A stretch of DNA of 64,000 nucleotides from Minwuia sp. (GTDB lineage Bacteria; Pseudomonadota; Alphaproteobacteria; Minwuiales; Minwuiaceae): NCBI GenBank assembly GCA_029213165.1, contig JARGNO010000007.1, positions 1 through 64,000 of the forward strand, read 5' to 3'. The position numbers were made by a program, and so were the translations under genes. Position 1 is the first letter of the stretch. Each line of letters starts with the position of its first letter. The notes beneath the pieces were generated by a model. That model did no database searches. It was not told where the DNA came from and saw only the letters and a list, made by a program, of their open reading frames with translations. Below are positions 1 through 9,211 of the stretch, piece after piece.

Positions 1-875
1 GGAATGCTCCCGCTGATGCTGGCGCGGCCCGCGCTTCCGCGCAGGCGCCGAAGCCTGCGGCGCAGTCACGTGTTGCCGAGCCCGCGCCCCGCCCGGCACC
101 CGCCCCCGGCAACGTCGATACCAGCCTGCGCGACCGGATCAACCGTCTCTCGACTGCCCGCAACAACCTGCTGCGCCGTCGGGGAGCCACGGTGCCTGCC
201 GAAGAACCGGTGACAACAGCCACAGCGCCGCAGCGGCACCCGGTGGAAACAGCGCAACCGGAACCGGTTCCGGCATTTGACGTGCCGGAAGATGTCGAGA
301 TCGAGACAACAACAGAAGAGGCCGTGGGCGAGGTTGATCTGACCCGGCCCATGCCTTCGGAAAGGCCGGCACCTTCCAGTCCACCGGAACCGGCGGAACG
401 GCCTGTTGCGGCCGCGCCGCGCCCCGATGACCGGAATCGACCGCCCAGGGAAAGTGAAACATCGCACCCGCGCCAGTCCGCCCGCCGCAGAGGCGCGGAA
501 GAACGGACCGAGACGGCACGGGACACAGCCGCGGCTGACACCTCAGGTCTGCCGGCGACCCGACGCAACAGCACACCGGACATGGCACAGAGCACTGTGC
601 GCGAAGTATCGGGCTCAGGCCGCGCTGATGCATCCGCGATGATGTCGGAGGTCGAGACCCTGCGTCGGGAGATTGCCGACCTGCGGCGGGAAGTGCGTGA
701 CCTGCGTGAGGCCGGGCCCGGTGGGCTTGGACCCGTGGAGCGTGCCGTTCAGCGCCTGTCGCAGCGCATGGACCGGCTTGACGGTGGCGCCCAGCCGCTG
801 ATCGCGGATGGTCAGCTTGAAATGCGGAAACCGAAGCGTTCCGGATTGCTTGGCTGGTTCACGGGACGTCGCTGA
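1..875 (+). CDS. Pro/Ala/Arg-rich hypothetical protein with C-terminal coiled coil (5' end outside window)
   Basis: The frame is open from base 3 to the stop at 873-875, giving 290 visible codons; a GTG at 192 is internal to the open frame, so the true start probably lies upstream of the window. The visible part is low-complexity and rich in Pro, Ala, Arg and Glu, suggesting disorder. It contains a short charged helix (GNVDTSLRDRINRLS) around bases 105-150. Near the end there is a heptad-like Leu/Arg/Glu stretch (about bases 639-716) typical of a coiled coil, then a basic tail ending GLLGWFTGRR. I do not recognise a family. The last 17 bases overlap the 3' end of the convergent histidine kinase gene. 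Confidence 0.6.
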   Translation, partial: NAPADAGAARASAQAPKPAAQSRVAEPAPRPAPAPGNVDTSLRDRINRLSTARNNLLRRRGATVPAEEPVTTATAPQRHPVETAQPEPVPAFDVPEDVEIETTTEEAVGEVDLTRPMPSERPAPSSPPEPAERPVAAAPRPDDRNRPPRESETSHPRQSARRRGAEERTETARDTAAADTSGLPATRRNSTPDMAQSTVREVSGSGRADASAMMSEVETLRREIADLRREVRDLREAGPGGLGPVERAVQRLSQRMDRLDGGAQPLIADGQLEMRKPKRSGLLGWFTGRR

Positions 876-2127
876 CAGGCTCCGCACCGGCAAGGCTTTC
901 TGCCGCCGACAGCACGCGATCCAGGGGCATCAGGATGCTTGCCGATGTGCCTTCGCCGGGGGCGCTGACCAGCTTCAGCGTCGCGCCATGCAACTGGCAG
1001 AGATTTTCCGCGATGTTCAGTCCGAGTCCGGTACCTTCGTGATCGCGGGTGGTATGGTTCGCGGCCTGACCGAAAGGCTGCATGGCGAGTTGCAGTTCCA
1101 GTGGGGTCATGCCGATACCGGTGTCGGTGACCGTGATCCGGAAGTGATCGTCCATAAATCCGCCGCTGATCGACACCCGGTCACCCGAGTTGCTGAATTT
1201 CACTGCGTTGGACAACAGGTTCACCAGTACCTGGCCCAACCGCCTTTCGTCACAGCGCAGTACGACCCCGGGGATTGCATCGACAGGGCACAGTTCCACG
1301 CCGGACCGTCGTGCCTGCGGACGCACATTGTTCAGGGCTGCTTCGACGAGTTCGCCCAGCGGAACCTCATCGCTTGCGAGTTCGACCTGTCTGGCCTCGA
1401 CCTTGGCGATGTCGAGAATGTCGTTGATGATCCCCAGCAGGTGCCGACCACTCTGGCGAATGTCTCCGGCATATTCCGAATATCGCTCATTGCCGATGGG
1501 GCCGATGATCTGCTGTTCGATCAGTTCGGCAAACCCGATGATGGCATTCAGTGGGGTGCGCAGTTCGTGGCTCATGTTGGCCAGGAACGCAGTCTTCGCC
1601 AGGCTGGCCTGCTCAGCCTCCTCCTTCGCCTCCATCAACTGCTTTTCGGTCATGATCTCGCGCGTGACATCGCGACCACTGCCGCGATAGCCGGAGAATT
1701 GACCGTCGGAGGTGAAGGACGGTGTTCCGCTGATCGAGACATAGACCTTGCCCCGGCGGGGATGGATGCGCGGGTGAACAAAGTCGCGGAACGGTTCGTG
1801 TGCCTCCAGCTGTGCGACATGGTCCCACCAATCAGCCAGCGAGGTCACTTCGTCGGTGACGGGATCACCTTGCTCCAGCATCTGCCGTCTGCTGTGGCCC
1901 AGCAGGACACTGGGCGGGATTCCGGCAATGTCCTCGAACCTGTCGGAGAACCAGCAGAACGCCAGTGCAGAATCCATTTCGAAGAACCAGTCCGTCCCTG
2001 CCGAGGCGAAGTCCAGCAGGCGTCGCTCATCGCTGGACGGAGACGGGACACCAAATGCCGGAAGGCAAGGCGGCTCCTGCAGAACTGTCGCGGCTCGGAG
2101 CTGGCTGTTTGGGGCTGGAGAATTCAT
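859..2127 (-). CDS. Soluble PAS-domain sensor histidine kinase
   Basis: This 422-residue protein has no evident membrane segment, so it should act in the cytosol. A PAS domain (about residues 40-160) is followed by a short coiled linker. The HisKA dimerisation domain carries the phospho-acceptor His187 in the H-box MSHELRTPLNAI. The HATPase_c domain has an N-box near 303-310, the G1 box DTGIGM at 335-340 and the G2 box GTGLGL at 365-370. The DHp region resembles the alphaproteobacterial PleC/DivJ group. No response regulator is adjacent, so the partner is unknown. Its 3' end overlaps the convergent upstream gene by 17 bases. The ligand of the PAS domain cannot be told from sequence. Confidence 0.9.
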   Translation of the reverse strand: MNSPAPNSQLRAATVLQEPPCLPAFGVPSPSSDERRLLDFASAGTDWFFEMDSALAFCWFSDRFEDIAGIPPSVLLGHSRRQMLEQGDPVTDEVTSLADWWDHVAQLEAHEPFRDFVHPRIHPRRGKVYVSISGTPSFTSDGQFSGYRGSGRDVTREIMTEKQLMEAKEEAEQASLAKTAFLANMSHELRTPLNAIIGFAELIEQQIIGPIGNERYSEYAGDIRQSGRHLLGIINDILDIAKVEARQVELASDEVPLGELVEAALNNVRPQARRSGVELCPVDAIPGVVLRCDERRLGQVLVNLLSNAVKFSNSGDRVSISGGFMDDHFRITVTDTGIGMTPLELQLAMQPFGQAANHTTRDHEGTGLGLNIAENLCQLHGATLKLVSAPGEGTSASILMPLDRVLSAAESLAGAEPVSDVP

Positions 2128-2202
2128 TGGACCTGTTCTTCATTCCTCATCCTCCTGTATGGCCCCCAAGTCCTACTACTCTGTTAATGGCAGGAATGCA
2201 CA

Positions 2203-3126
2203 TTATGCATGGCTTGCCCCGTAGTAGAGGCGAACGGTGTGCCGTGCCTCGGCAAAGAACAGCCATCGGTCCAGAAACGTGCCTGTCAGGAACAGCACCG
2301 CGATCACTGTGGCAGGCAAGGGCATGTCGGCAGCGCCCATGATCACCAGCAGCAGGATAGCCAGCGGAAGTATTGTCAGCAGTTGTGATATCCCCCGAAG
2401 TCTGGCCGCATGCTTGCGCGCAACCCGGAAACCCATTTCCTCGGTCAGCCAGTTCTCGGTCACATGTGGCCGTTCGAACAGGCTGACGGTTCCAGGTCCA
2501 CCCAGACCGGTTGCCGTTGCGACCGTCGATGTCGAAGGCGCTGCGAGATTTCGCCACCAGAAATGCCTGATCACCATCAGGCCGACCAGCGCCAGGCCGA
2601 TGATCAGGGCTGCGGGCGTCGAAACGGATGCGCCGCCTGTCATCTGCAACGCCAGCCAGAACACGCCACCACCCGTGAATGCGGCCAGCAGATAGGCCGC
2701 ACTGGTCATCGGTGTCGCCCAGGCACGCACTGCGCGGATCGTCTGGTAGATCATGCCCGTGCAGAACACGGTGGCCAGAGATCCAATGGCAGCCAGCACA
2801 GCGGCCAGGTGCCAGTGAGCCCCGTTCACGAAGAGGCCCCAGTGCACGGCGAGCAATGGAAGAAAGGTAAGAAGCGCCGCGATGCCTTCGCGGCTGAGCC
2901 AGCTTGTCCGCCATTGGCTGAGTGCGAAACGCGCCCGGGCAGGGGATTTCAGATGCAGGGTGGAACTGAGCAGCCCAGCACTGATCATGATGAAGGCGAG
3001 CGGGTATCCGATCATGGCAACGGCAGGATCGCGCTGCAGCAAGGTGCTCAGGGCCAGCCAGACCACCAGCCCATAGCCGGTTCCCGACAGGACCGTGAAG
3101 CAGATGACCGAGAACGCGGGCTTCAT
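2203..3126 (-). CDS. soeC: DmsC-like membrane anchor subunit of SoeABC-type sulfite dehydrogenase
   Basis: This 307-residue hydrophobic protein has about eight membrane-spanning stretches, as in DmsC/NrfD-like quinol-interacting anchors of molybdoenzymes. In SoeABC it would pass electrons between the quinone pool and the FeS subunit. The start at 3126 is chosen because its ATG overlaps the upstream subunit's TGA (ATGA, 4 bases) and is preceded by GAGAGG. An in-frame extension to 3156 would run further into that gene. It is the third gene of the A-B-C operon. Substrate assignment rests on the catalytic subunit; a polysulfide or thiosulfate reductase anchor would look similar. Confidence 0.85.
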   Translation of the reverse strand: MKPAFSVICFTVLSGTGYGLVVWLALSTLLQRDPAVAMIGYPLAFIMISAGLLSSTLHLKSPARARFALSQWRTSWLSREGIAALLTFLPLLAVHWGLFVNGAHWHLAAVLAAIGSLATVFCTGMIYQTIRAVRAWATPMTSAAYLLAAFTGGGVFWLALQMTGGASVSTPAALIIGLALVGLMVIRHFWWRNLAAPSTSTVATATGLGGPGTVSLFERPHVTENWLTEEMGFRVARKHAARLRGISQLLTILPLAILLLVIMGAADMPLPATVIAVLFLTGTFLDRWLFFAEARHTVRLYYGASHA

Positions 3127-3857
3127 GGCAGCCTCTCCAGCGCGCCGTCGAGCCACTTCCAGAAACCCTTCAGCGGCGGGCCATCATCCGCGTGCCGGGC
3201 AGGTGTCGGCAGGGCCGTGCGTTCCCGTGGCGGCAGGTACTTGTTGACCGGCTTCGTGGCCTGCTCCGGCATCAGGTCGTAGCCACCGCGTGCGGCGACC
3301 AGCAGGCTGACCTCCGATTCCGGGTCGGCGAAGTCCCCGAAATGACGCGCGCTGGCGGGGCAGGTGCGCACGCAGGCGGGAATCCGGTCTTCCTCCGGCA
3401 GTTCCTCGCTGTAGATGCGGTCCACGCAGAGGGTGCACTTCTTCATGACTCCGGCGACCGCGTCCATTTCCCGTGCGCCATAGGGACAGGCCCAGGCGCA
3501 AAGCCCGCAGCCCATGCAGCGGTCCTCGTCCACCAGGACAATGCCGTCCTCGGTGCGCTTCAGGGAGGCACCGGTCGGGCAGACCGTGACGCAGGGCGCG
3601 TCGTCGCAATGCAGGCAGGATTTGGGAAAATGCACCAGGCGGGCATCATCGCCATCCGCCACCTCGAAACTGTGGATGCGGTTCAGCCAGGTGCCGGAGA
3701 CATCCGCGCCGTAGGGATCAGTGTCCGACAGCGGTGCGAGGTCGCCGCCGGTGTTCCATTCCTTGCAGTTCACGGCACAGGCATGACAGCCGACGCAGGT
3801 GTCGAGGTCGATCACCAGTCCCAGCTTCTTTTCCGTATGTGCAGGCAGGGCGGTCAT
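3123..3857 (-). CDS. soeB: 4Fe-4S ferredoxin-type subunit of SoeABC-type sulfite dehydrogenase
   Basis: This 244-residue DmsB/PhsB-like electron-transfer subunit has four cysteine clusters. The first is C21-x2-C24-x2-C27-x3-C31, followed by CLHCDDAPC, CMGCGLCAWACP and CTLC with a later C-x3-C, so four [4Fe-4S] clusters are expected. It should sit between the catalytic and membrane subunits on the cytoplasmic side. The chosen ATG at 3857 overlaps the stop of soeA by 4 bases; the open frame runs upstream to 4004 but that part is shadow sequence of soeA. It also overlaps soeC by 4 bases, so the three genes are translationally coupled. Confidence 0.92.
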   Translation of the reverse strand: MTALPAHTEKKLGLVIDLDTCVGCHACAVNCKEWNTGGDLAPLSDTDPYGADVSGTWLNRIHSFEVADGDDARLVHFPKSCLHCDDAPCVTVCPTGASLKRTEDGIVLVDEDRCMGCGLCAWACPYGAREMDAVAGVMKKCTLCVDRIYSEELPEEDRIPACVRTCPASARHFGDFADPESEVSLLVAARGGYDLMPEQATKPVNKYLPPRERTALPTPARHADDGPPLKGFWKWLDGALERLP

Positions 3858-6718
3858 GTGCGTCGGGTCCTGTCCGGGTGCCAGGCGCTGGCCGCTGGCT
3901 GTGCTGGCGCGCCATCCAGCGGTGGCTGCACCGCGAAACGCGGCATCGTGCGCGCCGTATCGCCATCCCGCACCTTCTCCAGCCGGACCCGCAGATCGAA
4001 CCATGCGGCCTGTCCGGTGATCGGATCGGAATTGGCGTGACGCTGGCCATCGCCCTGATCCGGCAACAGTTCATGGATCAGATGGTTGAGCAGAAATCCC
4101 TTTTCGGCCTCCGGCGCGTCGGGGCTGAGGTTCCAGGCGCCGGATCGCTTGCCGATCGCGTTCCAGGTCCAGATCGTGCGGTCGTTGACTGCGGCCATGC
4201 GTTTCACCGGCACGCGAATGCGCCCGTGGTGCGAGACGACATCCACCAGGTCGCCGTCCCGCAGTTCCATCTCGTCGAACAGACCCGTCGGGATGTGCAT
4301 GGCATTGGCGGTATGGATCTGGCGCAGCCAGGCATTCTGCCCGCCCCAGCTGTGATACATCGCCATCGGGCGTTGGGTCAGGGCATGCAGCGGATAGGCA
4401 TCGGGATCCAGTCCCGCGCCTTCGAAGGGCGGGTACCAGCGGGGCAGGGGCGTGAAGGTGTCGGCGATCCGCTGGCGCAGGTGTTCGGGCGGCTGGCGTT
4501 CCCCATGACCAAGCGCTGCCAGCCGGAACTTCTGCAGTGGCTCCAGATAGAGCTGGAATGTCACCGGGGCAGGCTTGTCGAAGAAGCCCATTTCCACCGC
4601 GAAGTCCTGATAGGCCCGGTTGGCGAACTTGAAGAACCGCGCTTCCTCCGGGATATCCTGGCTCCAGAAGCTGCCGTTGGCGATATAGCGGTCAAGCTGG
4701 TCGGGGTTGATGTCGCCACGACCCGCGTCCTTGCCATCGGCACCCCGGAACCCGGCCAGCGGTCCGATGCCCGGCTTGCGCAGGTGATTGACCATGTAGT
4801 CGGCATAGTCGTCATAGGTCGGTGCCCCGTCCTCCCCGACGAAACCGGGCAGGCCCAGGCGGGCACCCAGGTCGATCAGCACGGTCTGGAATCCGCGCAC
4901 GTCCCGGTCAGGCTCGATCACGGGCCAGCGGATGGCGTCGGCGACCATGTCAGGCTCCGCGATCGGCCGGTCGAGCAGGGAGATGCAGTCATGCCGCTCC
5001 AGATAGGTCGTGTCGGGCAGCACCAGATCGGCATAGGCCACCATTTCCGAGGCATAGGCGTCGGAATAGATGATCTTCGGGATCACATAGTTCCCGTCGT
5101 CGTCGGTCGCCGTCAGCATCTCCATGGTGCCCGCCGTGTTCATCGACGAGTTCCAGGCCATGTTGGCCATGTAGAGGAACAGCACATCAACCGGATAGGG
5201 ATCGCGGTTGAAGGCATTGGCGATGACCATGTGCATCATGCCATGGGCCGACAGCGGCGCATCCCACGAGAAGGCCTTGTCGATGCGGATCGGCTTGCCA
5301 TCATCGTCCAGCAGCAGGTCTTCCGGCCCGCGCGGAAATCCCAGATGTGGCCCGGCCAGCGGCTGGTTGGGCAGGATGCGTCCGGTAATGCCGGCTCCGG
5401 TCGGCTTCGGATGCACCTCCACCGGCTTGGGGTAGGGCGGTTCGAACCTGAAGCCGCCCGGACAGTCCACCGCACCGATCAGCACCTGCAGCAGATGCAG
5501 CGCCCGGCAGGTCTGGAAGCCGTTCGAGTGGGCAGAGATGCCACGCATGGCATGAAACGCGACCGGACGACCGTTGAAACCGTCATGGCCGTCACCGTTC
5601 ATGTCGGTCCAGGGCTGGTCGATGGTGATCTCTTCCTCGAACGCCACGCGCCCGATCTCGGCCGCCAGCGCGCGAATGCGATCCGCCCCGATACCGGTTT
5701 CAGCGGCGACGGCTTCAGGCGCATACGTCGCGTCCAGTGCGGTTTCGGCGATGAGTTCGAACGAAGGTCGGGCACTGCCGCCCTCTGGCAGATCGATCCG
5801 CCCTCTCAGCGCGGGGTGCTTCGTGGCTGTGACGGTCTCTCCGCTGTCGCGGTCGAGCATCAGGGGCTTGCCCTCCGTGTCGCGCAGGAACAGCCCGTCA
5901 TCCGCCGCGCCTGGCCTGTCGATGACCAGCCAGGCGGCGTTGGAGTAACGCATCAGATAGTCCAGGTCCACGCGCCCGTTGCGCATCAGCTCGTGGATCA
6001 GGCTCAGCACCAGCAGCCCGTCGGTGCCGGGGCGGATACCGAACCAGTCGTCGGCCACTGCCGAATAGCCGGTGCGGATCGGGTTGACCGACACGATGCG
6101 GACACCGCGCTGCTTCAGCTTCGCGATACCGGCCTTGATCGGGTTCGAGTCGTGGTCTTCCGCCACGCCGAACAGCAGGAACAGCTTCGTGCGGTCCCAG
6201 TCCGGCTGGCCGAACTCCCAGAACGCGCCGCCAATGGTGTAGATACCGGCTGTCGCCATGTTGACGGAGCAGAAGCCGCCATGGGCGGCATAGTTGGGAG
6301 TGCCGAACTGCTGCGCCCAGAGGCTGGTCAGCGACTGGCTCTGGTCGCGACCGGTGAAGAAGGCGAGGCGTTTCGGGCTGGTGGCGCGGGCGCGGGCCAG
6401 CCAAGCGGTGGCCATGTCCAGTGCCTCCTCCCATTCGATTTCCTCGAAGCGGTTCTCGCCGCGCTTGCCGATGCGTTTCAGCGGCTTGCGCAAACGGGCG
6501 GGGGAATAGTGCTGCATGATCCCGGCGGAGCCCTTGGCGCACAGCACCCCCTTGTTCACCGGGTGGTCGCGATTGCCGCCGATGTAGCGCACCTGGTCAC
6601 CCTCCAGATGCACATCGATGCCGCAGCGGCAGGCGCACATGTAACAGGTCGTCTTCTCGACCCGCCGTTCCGCGCCAGACCCGCTGGTCGTCGGCTTGTG
6701 TTCGGATGGTGCGTTCAC
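3854..6718 (-). CDS. soeA: Molybdopterin catalytic subunit, cytoplasmic sulfite dehydrogenase SoeA-like
   Basis: This 954-residue member of the DMSO-reductase superfamily has an N-terminal [4Fe-4S] motif C25-x2-C28-x3-C32-x27-C60, the spacing described for SoeA. Cys150 in HGGFCSVN is the likely molybdenum ligand. There is no Tat signal, which fits a cytoplasmic enzyme and argues against periplasmic DmsA or PsrA. The SoeABC role is oxidation of sulfite to sulfate with electrons passed to quinone. The start is a GTG at 6718 with GGGGAGG seven bases upstream; the open frame to 6928 has no such site and is not conserved-looking. First gene of the soeABC operon. Thiosulfate/polysulfide reductase specificity is the main alternative. 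Confidence 0.87.
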   Translation of the reverse strand: MNAPSEHKPTTSGSGAERRVEKTTCYMCACRCGIDVHLEGDQVRYIGGNRDHPVNKGVLCAKGSAGIMQHYSPARLRKPLKRIGKRGENRFEEIEWEEALDMATAWLARARATSPKRLAFFTGRDQSQSLTSLWAQQFGTPNYAAHGGFCSVNMATAGIYTIGGAFWEFGQPDWDRTKLFLLFGVAEDHDSNPIKAGIAKLKQRGVRIVSVNPIRTGYSAVADDWFGIRPGTDGLLVLSLIHELMRNGRVDLDYLMRYSNAAWLVIDRPGAADDGLFLRDTEGKPLMLDRDSGETVTATKHPALRGRIDLPEGGSARPSFELIAETALDATYAPEAVAAETGIGADRIRALAAEIGRVAFEEEITIDQPWTDMNGDGHDGFNGRPVAFHAMRGISAHSNGFQTCRALHLLQVLIGAVDCPGGFRFEPPYPKPVEVHPKPTGAGITGRILPNQPLAGPHLGFPRGPEDLLLDDDGKPIRIDKAFSWDAPLSAHGMMHMVIANAFNRDPYPVDVLFLYMANMAWNSSMNTAGTMEMLTATDDDGNYVIPKIIYSDAYASEMVAYADLVLPDTTYLERHDCISLLDRPIAEPDMVADAIRWPVIEPDRDVRGFQTVLIDLGARLGLPGFVGEDGAPTYDDYADYMVNHLRKPGIGPLAGFRGADGKDAGRGDINPDQLDRYIANGSFWSQDIPEEARFFKFANRAYQDFAVEMGFFDKPAPVTFQLYLEPLQKFRLAALGHGERQPPEHLRQRIADTFTPLPRWYPPFEGAGLDPDAYPLHALTQRPMAMYHSWGGQNAWLRQIHTANAMHIPTGLFDEMELRDGDLVDVVSHHGRIRVPVKRMAAVNDRTIWTWNAIGKRSGAWNLSPDAPEAEKGFLLNHLIHELLPDQGDGQRHANSDPITGQAAWFDLRVRLEKVRDGDTARTMPRFAVQPPLDGAPAQPAASAWHPDRTRRT

Positions 6719-6960
6719 GGTGCCTCCCCAGCAACCACGCGGCGGCTCTCGCAGCGATTCAGGGCATTTCACACCCCGCAGCCGGAGTTTGGACGAAGCG
6801 GCAGGCCGGACGCAAGGCAGTGGCGGCCATGGCTGGCATTCGGCGGGCCCTGACACCGGCACAATTCGGTTTTGTCCCGGAGGGCAGGCCGCGCTATGTT
6901 CCGCGCAGCAACTGACGCTGAACGACATGACCTGTCACAGAAACAAAGGGGAGATCACTC

Positions 6961-8145
6961 ATGGCTGATGCAGTCATCGTTTCAACCGCCCGGACGCCGA
7001 TCGGCAAGGCGTTCCGTGGTGCGTTCAATAATACCGGTGGCGCCGAGATGGGTGGCCATGTGGTGAAGCATGCCGTGGAGCGTGCAGGCATCGAAGGCGC
7101 GGAAGTCGAGGACGTGCTGATGGGTTGCGCCAATCCTGAGGGCACGACCGGCGGCAACATCGCGCGCCAGATCGCACTGCGCGCGGGCCTTCCGGTCAAT
7201 GTGCCGGGTGCCACGGTCAACCGCTTCTGCTCCTCCGGTCTGCAGACCATCGCCATGGCGAGCCAGCGGATCATCGCTGACGAGGCCGATGTGCTGGTCG
7301 CTGGTGGCCTGGAGTCGGTCAGCCTGGTGCAGAACGAACATGCCAACCGCTACCGCTCCAAGGACGAGTGGCTGGAGAAGACCCATCCGGGCATCTACTA
7401 CTCCATGATCCAGACGGCGGAAGTCGTCGCCAACCGCTATGGCGTCAGCCGCGAGTATCAGGACGAGTACGGCCTGCAGTCGCAGATGCGCACCGCTGCG
7501 GGCCAGCAGGCCGGCAAGTTCGATGACGAGATCGTGCCGATGACCACGACCAAGATCGTTACCGACAAGCAGACCGGCGAGACCTCCGAGGTTCAGGTGA
7601 CGCTGGAAAAGGACGAAGGCAATCGCGCCGACACCAATCTGGAAGGCCTGTCCTCCCTGAAGCCGGTGATCGGGGACAATGGCTTCATCACAGCGGGCAA
7701 TGCATCCCAGCTTTCCGACGGTGCCTCCGCCGCCGTGGTCATGAACGCCAAGGTCGCCGAGCAGAAGGGCCTGCAGCCGCTGGGCATCTTCCGTGGTTTC
7801 GCCGTCGCGGGCCTGGAGCCGGACGAGATGGGCATCGGCCCGATCTATGCCGTGCCGAAGCTGCTGCAGCGTACCGGCCTGAAGATGGATGACATCGACC
7901 TGTGGGAACTGAACGAGGCCTTCGCGGTGCAGGTGCTCTATTCCCGCGACAAGCTGGGCATTCCCAACGAGATCCTGAACGTCAACGGCGGCGCGATCTC
8001 CATCGGCCACCCGTTCGGCATGTCCGGTGCCCGCATGGTCGGCCACGCCCTGATCGAGGGCAAGCGCCGTGGCTCCAAGTACGTCGTCTGCACCATGTGC
8101 ATCGGCGGCGGTCAGGGTGCTGCCGGCCTGTTCGAGGTCGCATGA
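6961..8145 (+). CDS. Acetyl-CoA C-acyltransferase (thiolase)
   Basis: This 394-residue type-II thiolase matches the usual family length. The acyl-accepting nucleophile is Cys90 in NRFCSSGLQ, with the C-terminal pair His350 (ISIGHPFG) and Cys380 ([10 protein letters not shown]). It would catalyse thiolytic cleavage of 3-ketoacyl-CoA in beta-oxidation or the reverse condensation. A GGGGAG sequence precedes the ATG by about 8 bases. The gene stands alone, divergent from soeABC, and is followed by a hairpin terminator. Several beta-oxidation and CoA-ester genes lie elsewhere in the window but none is contiguous with it. Confidence 0.93.
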   Translation: MADAVIVSTARTPIGKAFRGAFNNTGGAEMGGHVVKHAVERAGIEGAEVEDVLMGCANPEGTTGGNIARQIALRAGLPVNVPGATVNRFCSSGLQTIAMASQRIIADEADVLVAGGLESVSLVQNEHANRYRSKDEWLEKTHPGIYYSMIQTAEVVANRYGVSREYQDEYGLQSQMRTAAGQQAGKFDDEIVPMTTTKIVTDKQTGETSEVQVTLEKDEGNRADTNLEGLSSLKPVIGDNGFITAGNASQLSDGASAAVVMNAKVAEQKGLQPLGIFRGFAVAGLEPDEMGIGPIYAVPKLLQRTGLKMDDIDLWELNEAFAVQVLYSRDKLGIPNEILNVNGGAISIGHPFGMSGARMVGHALIEGKRRGSKYVVCTMCIGGGQGAAGLFEVA

Positions 8146-8193
8146 TCTTACTGCTTCAGACGCCTGCCGGCGACTGACGGAATGACAAGAGGA

Positions 8194-8227
8194 AGGGGCG
8201 GTGCCGGATGCGGTGCCGCCTCTTTTT
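8194..8227 (+). terminator. Rho-independent terminator after thiolase gene
   Basis: An 8-base-pair stem (AGGGGCGG at 8194-8201 with CCGCCTCT at 8216-8223, one G-U pair) is followed by a run of T. It lies between the convergent thiolase and GNAT toxin genes and so could serve the thiolase transcript. Confidence 0.7.
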
Positions 8228-8241
8228 CGTTCGCGCCCCAG

Positions 8242-8784
8242 CTAGCTTTCGGTGATCTGACGGACCTGTTTCATGGTCATGAACATGCGGGCCTCGTTGC
8301 TGGCAAAGCTCTGAAACCCGAAATCCTGATACCATCCCTTGCGCCTGACAAAGGCGTCCGCGATACCATCGGACATCACGTCGAGCAGGACAGCATGACA
8401 TCCGGCCTGGTCCGCGATGACGCAGGCCTTCTCGAAGACGTGGTGCATCAGCAGGCTTCCGACACCCAGGCCCTGGGCCTTCAGGTCGACCGCCACCTGA
8501 CCAAGAAACAGAACCGGGATTTCGCCATGGCTGGGCGTGCCTCTTGGCGGTTTCGGTAACTCGGTGACATTCATCGTGCCGACATTGATGGCGTGATAGC
8601 CGAGGATCGTTGTCTCGCACGGTTTGACGGCGACATAGACCCGAGTCATGTCATCCTTCTGTTGCTTCCTCGCGGACAGATTCAGGAAATTGTTCAACCG
8701 CGCGACGCCACAGTTGAACCCGGAGCGATCATGTCGTTCAGGGTCCCAGCTCTCGATGTTGATAGGTGTCTCGTCAGTCAGCAT
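8242..8784 (-). CDS. GNAT-family acetyltransferase toxin (TacT-like)
   Basis: This 180-residue GNAT protein resembles TacT/AtaT-type toxins, which acetylate aminoacyl-tRNA and block translation. Visible family features are the N-terminal FNCGVARLNNFL segment, the acetyl-CoA pyrophosphate loop QGLGVG (104-109) and a C-terminal Tyr142 in GWYQDFGF at the expected catalytic place. It overlaps the DUF1778 antitoxin gene upstream by 11 bases, which implies translational coupling. Toxicity is inferred from family and gene pairing, not shown by the sequence. Confidence 0.88.
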   Translation of the reverse strand: MLTDETPINIESWDPERHDRSGFNCGVARLNNFLNLSARKQQKDDMTRVYVAVKPCETTILGYHAINVGTMNVTELPKPPRGTPSHGEIPVLFLGQVAVDLKAQGLGVGSLLMHHVFEKACVIADQAGCHAVLLDVMSDGIADAFVRRKGWYQDFGFQSFASNEARMFMTMKQVRQITES

Positions 8785-9082
8785 TCGCCACGCGACGCCG
8801 GTATGAGGCAGCAGCCTTGAGGGCGCGCGGCGTCGGAGCCGGTGGTGTGTCGAGCGCGGCTGAAAACAGTCGGGCGTCCTCTGCCGTCAGTACATGACGC
8901 GAACTGTCCTCGATGACCCGCTGGGCCTCCTTGGCAATCGCGTTGCGAAGGAATACCGACTTGTCGACCCCGAGAGCCACAGTGGCGCGCTCGATCAGCG
9001 CAGCCAGGCTTTCGCCATGTCGCACCTGTGTTGTGCGCGTCTGCTTCTCGCTGCTCAGGCCAGTCACATTCAGGTCCAGCAT
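8774..9082 (-). CDS. DUF1778 ribbon-helix-helix antitoxin (TacA-like)
   Basis: This 102-residue protein has an N-terminal ribbon-helix-helix-like segment (TRTTQVRHGESLAALI, then a helix with VDKSVFLRNAI) and a C-terminal toxin-binding region, as in TacA antitoxins. Such proteins neutralise the GNAT toxin and repress their own promoter. The ATG at 9082 is preferred because TGGAGG lies about 6 bases upstream; in-frame ATGs at 9100 and 9124 lack a comparable site and would cover the operator-like palindrome. First gene of a two-gene operon with the acetyltransferase. Confidence 0.87.
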   Translation of the reverse strand: MLDLNVTGLSSEKQTRTTQVRHGESLAALIERATVALGVDKSVFLRNAIAKEAQRVIEDSSRHVLTAEDARLFSAALDTPPAPTPRALKAAASYRRRVANAD

Positions 9083-9101
9083 TTCCAGCCTCCATTTCAT
9101 C

Positions 9102-9115
9102 GCAGTATGTACTGC
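9102..9115. promoter_or_regulatory. Operator-like palindrome upstream of the toxin-antitoxin operon
   Basis: GCAGTATGTACTGC is an inverted repeat with 6-base arms (GCAGTA/TACTGC) in an AT-rich stretch 20-33 bases upstream of the antitoxin start. Its place suits autoregulation by the ribbon-helix-helix antitoxin; binding is inferred. Confidence 0.5.
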
Positions 9116-9211
9116 ATATTGCATTACATAGCAAGAGTGACTGTCATTCGATGCATGGTGACAGCCCGGAACTTCCCCAGGGTACTGTGTTCCGGGTTCG
9201 CGGATTCTGAC

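Noticed and set aside
3854-6853. Long plus-strand open frame (1039 codons) opposite soeA
   Set aside because: It is antisense to a gene with clear cofactor motifs and has no recognisable domain; GC-rich codon bias keeps the opposite strand open.
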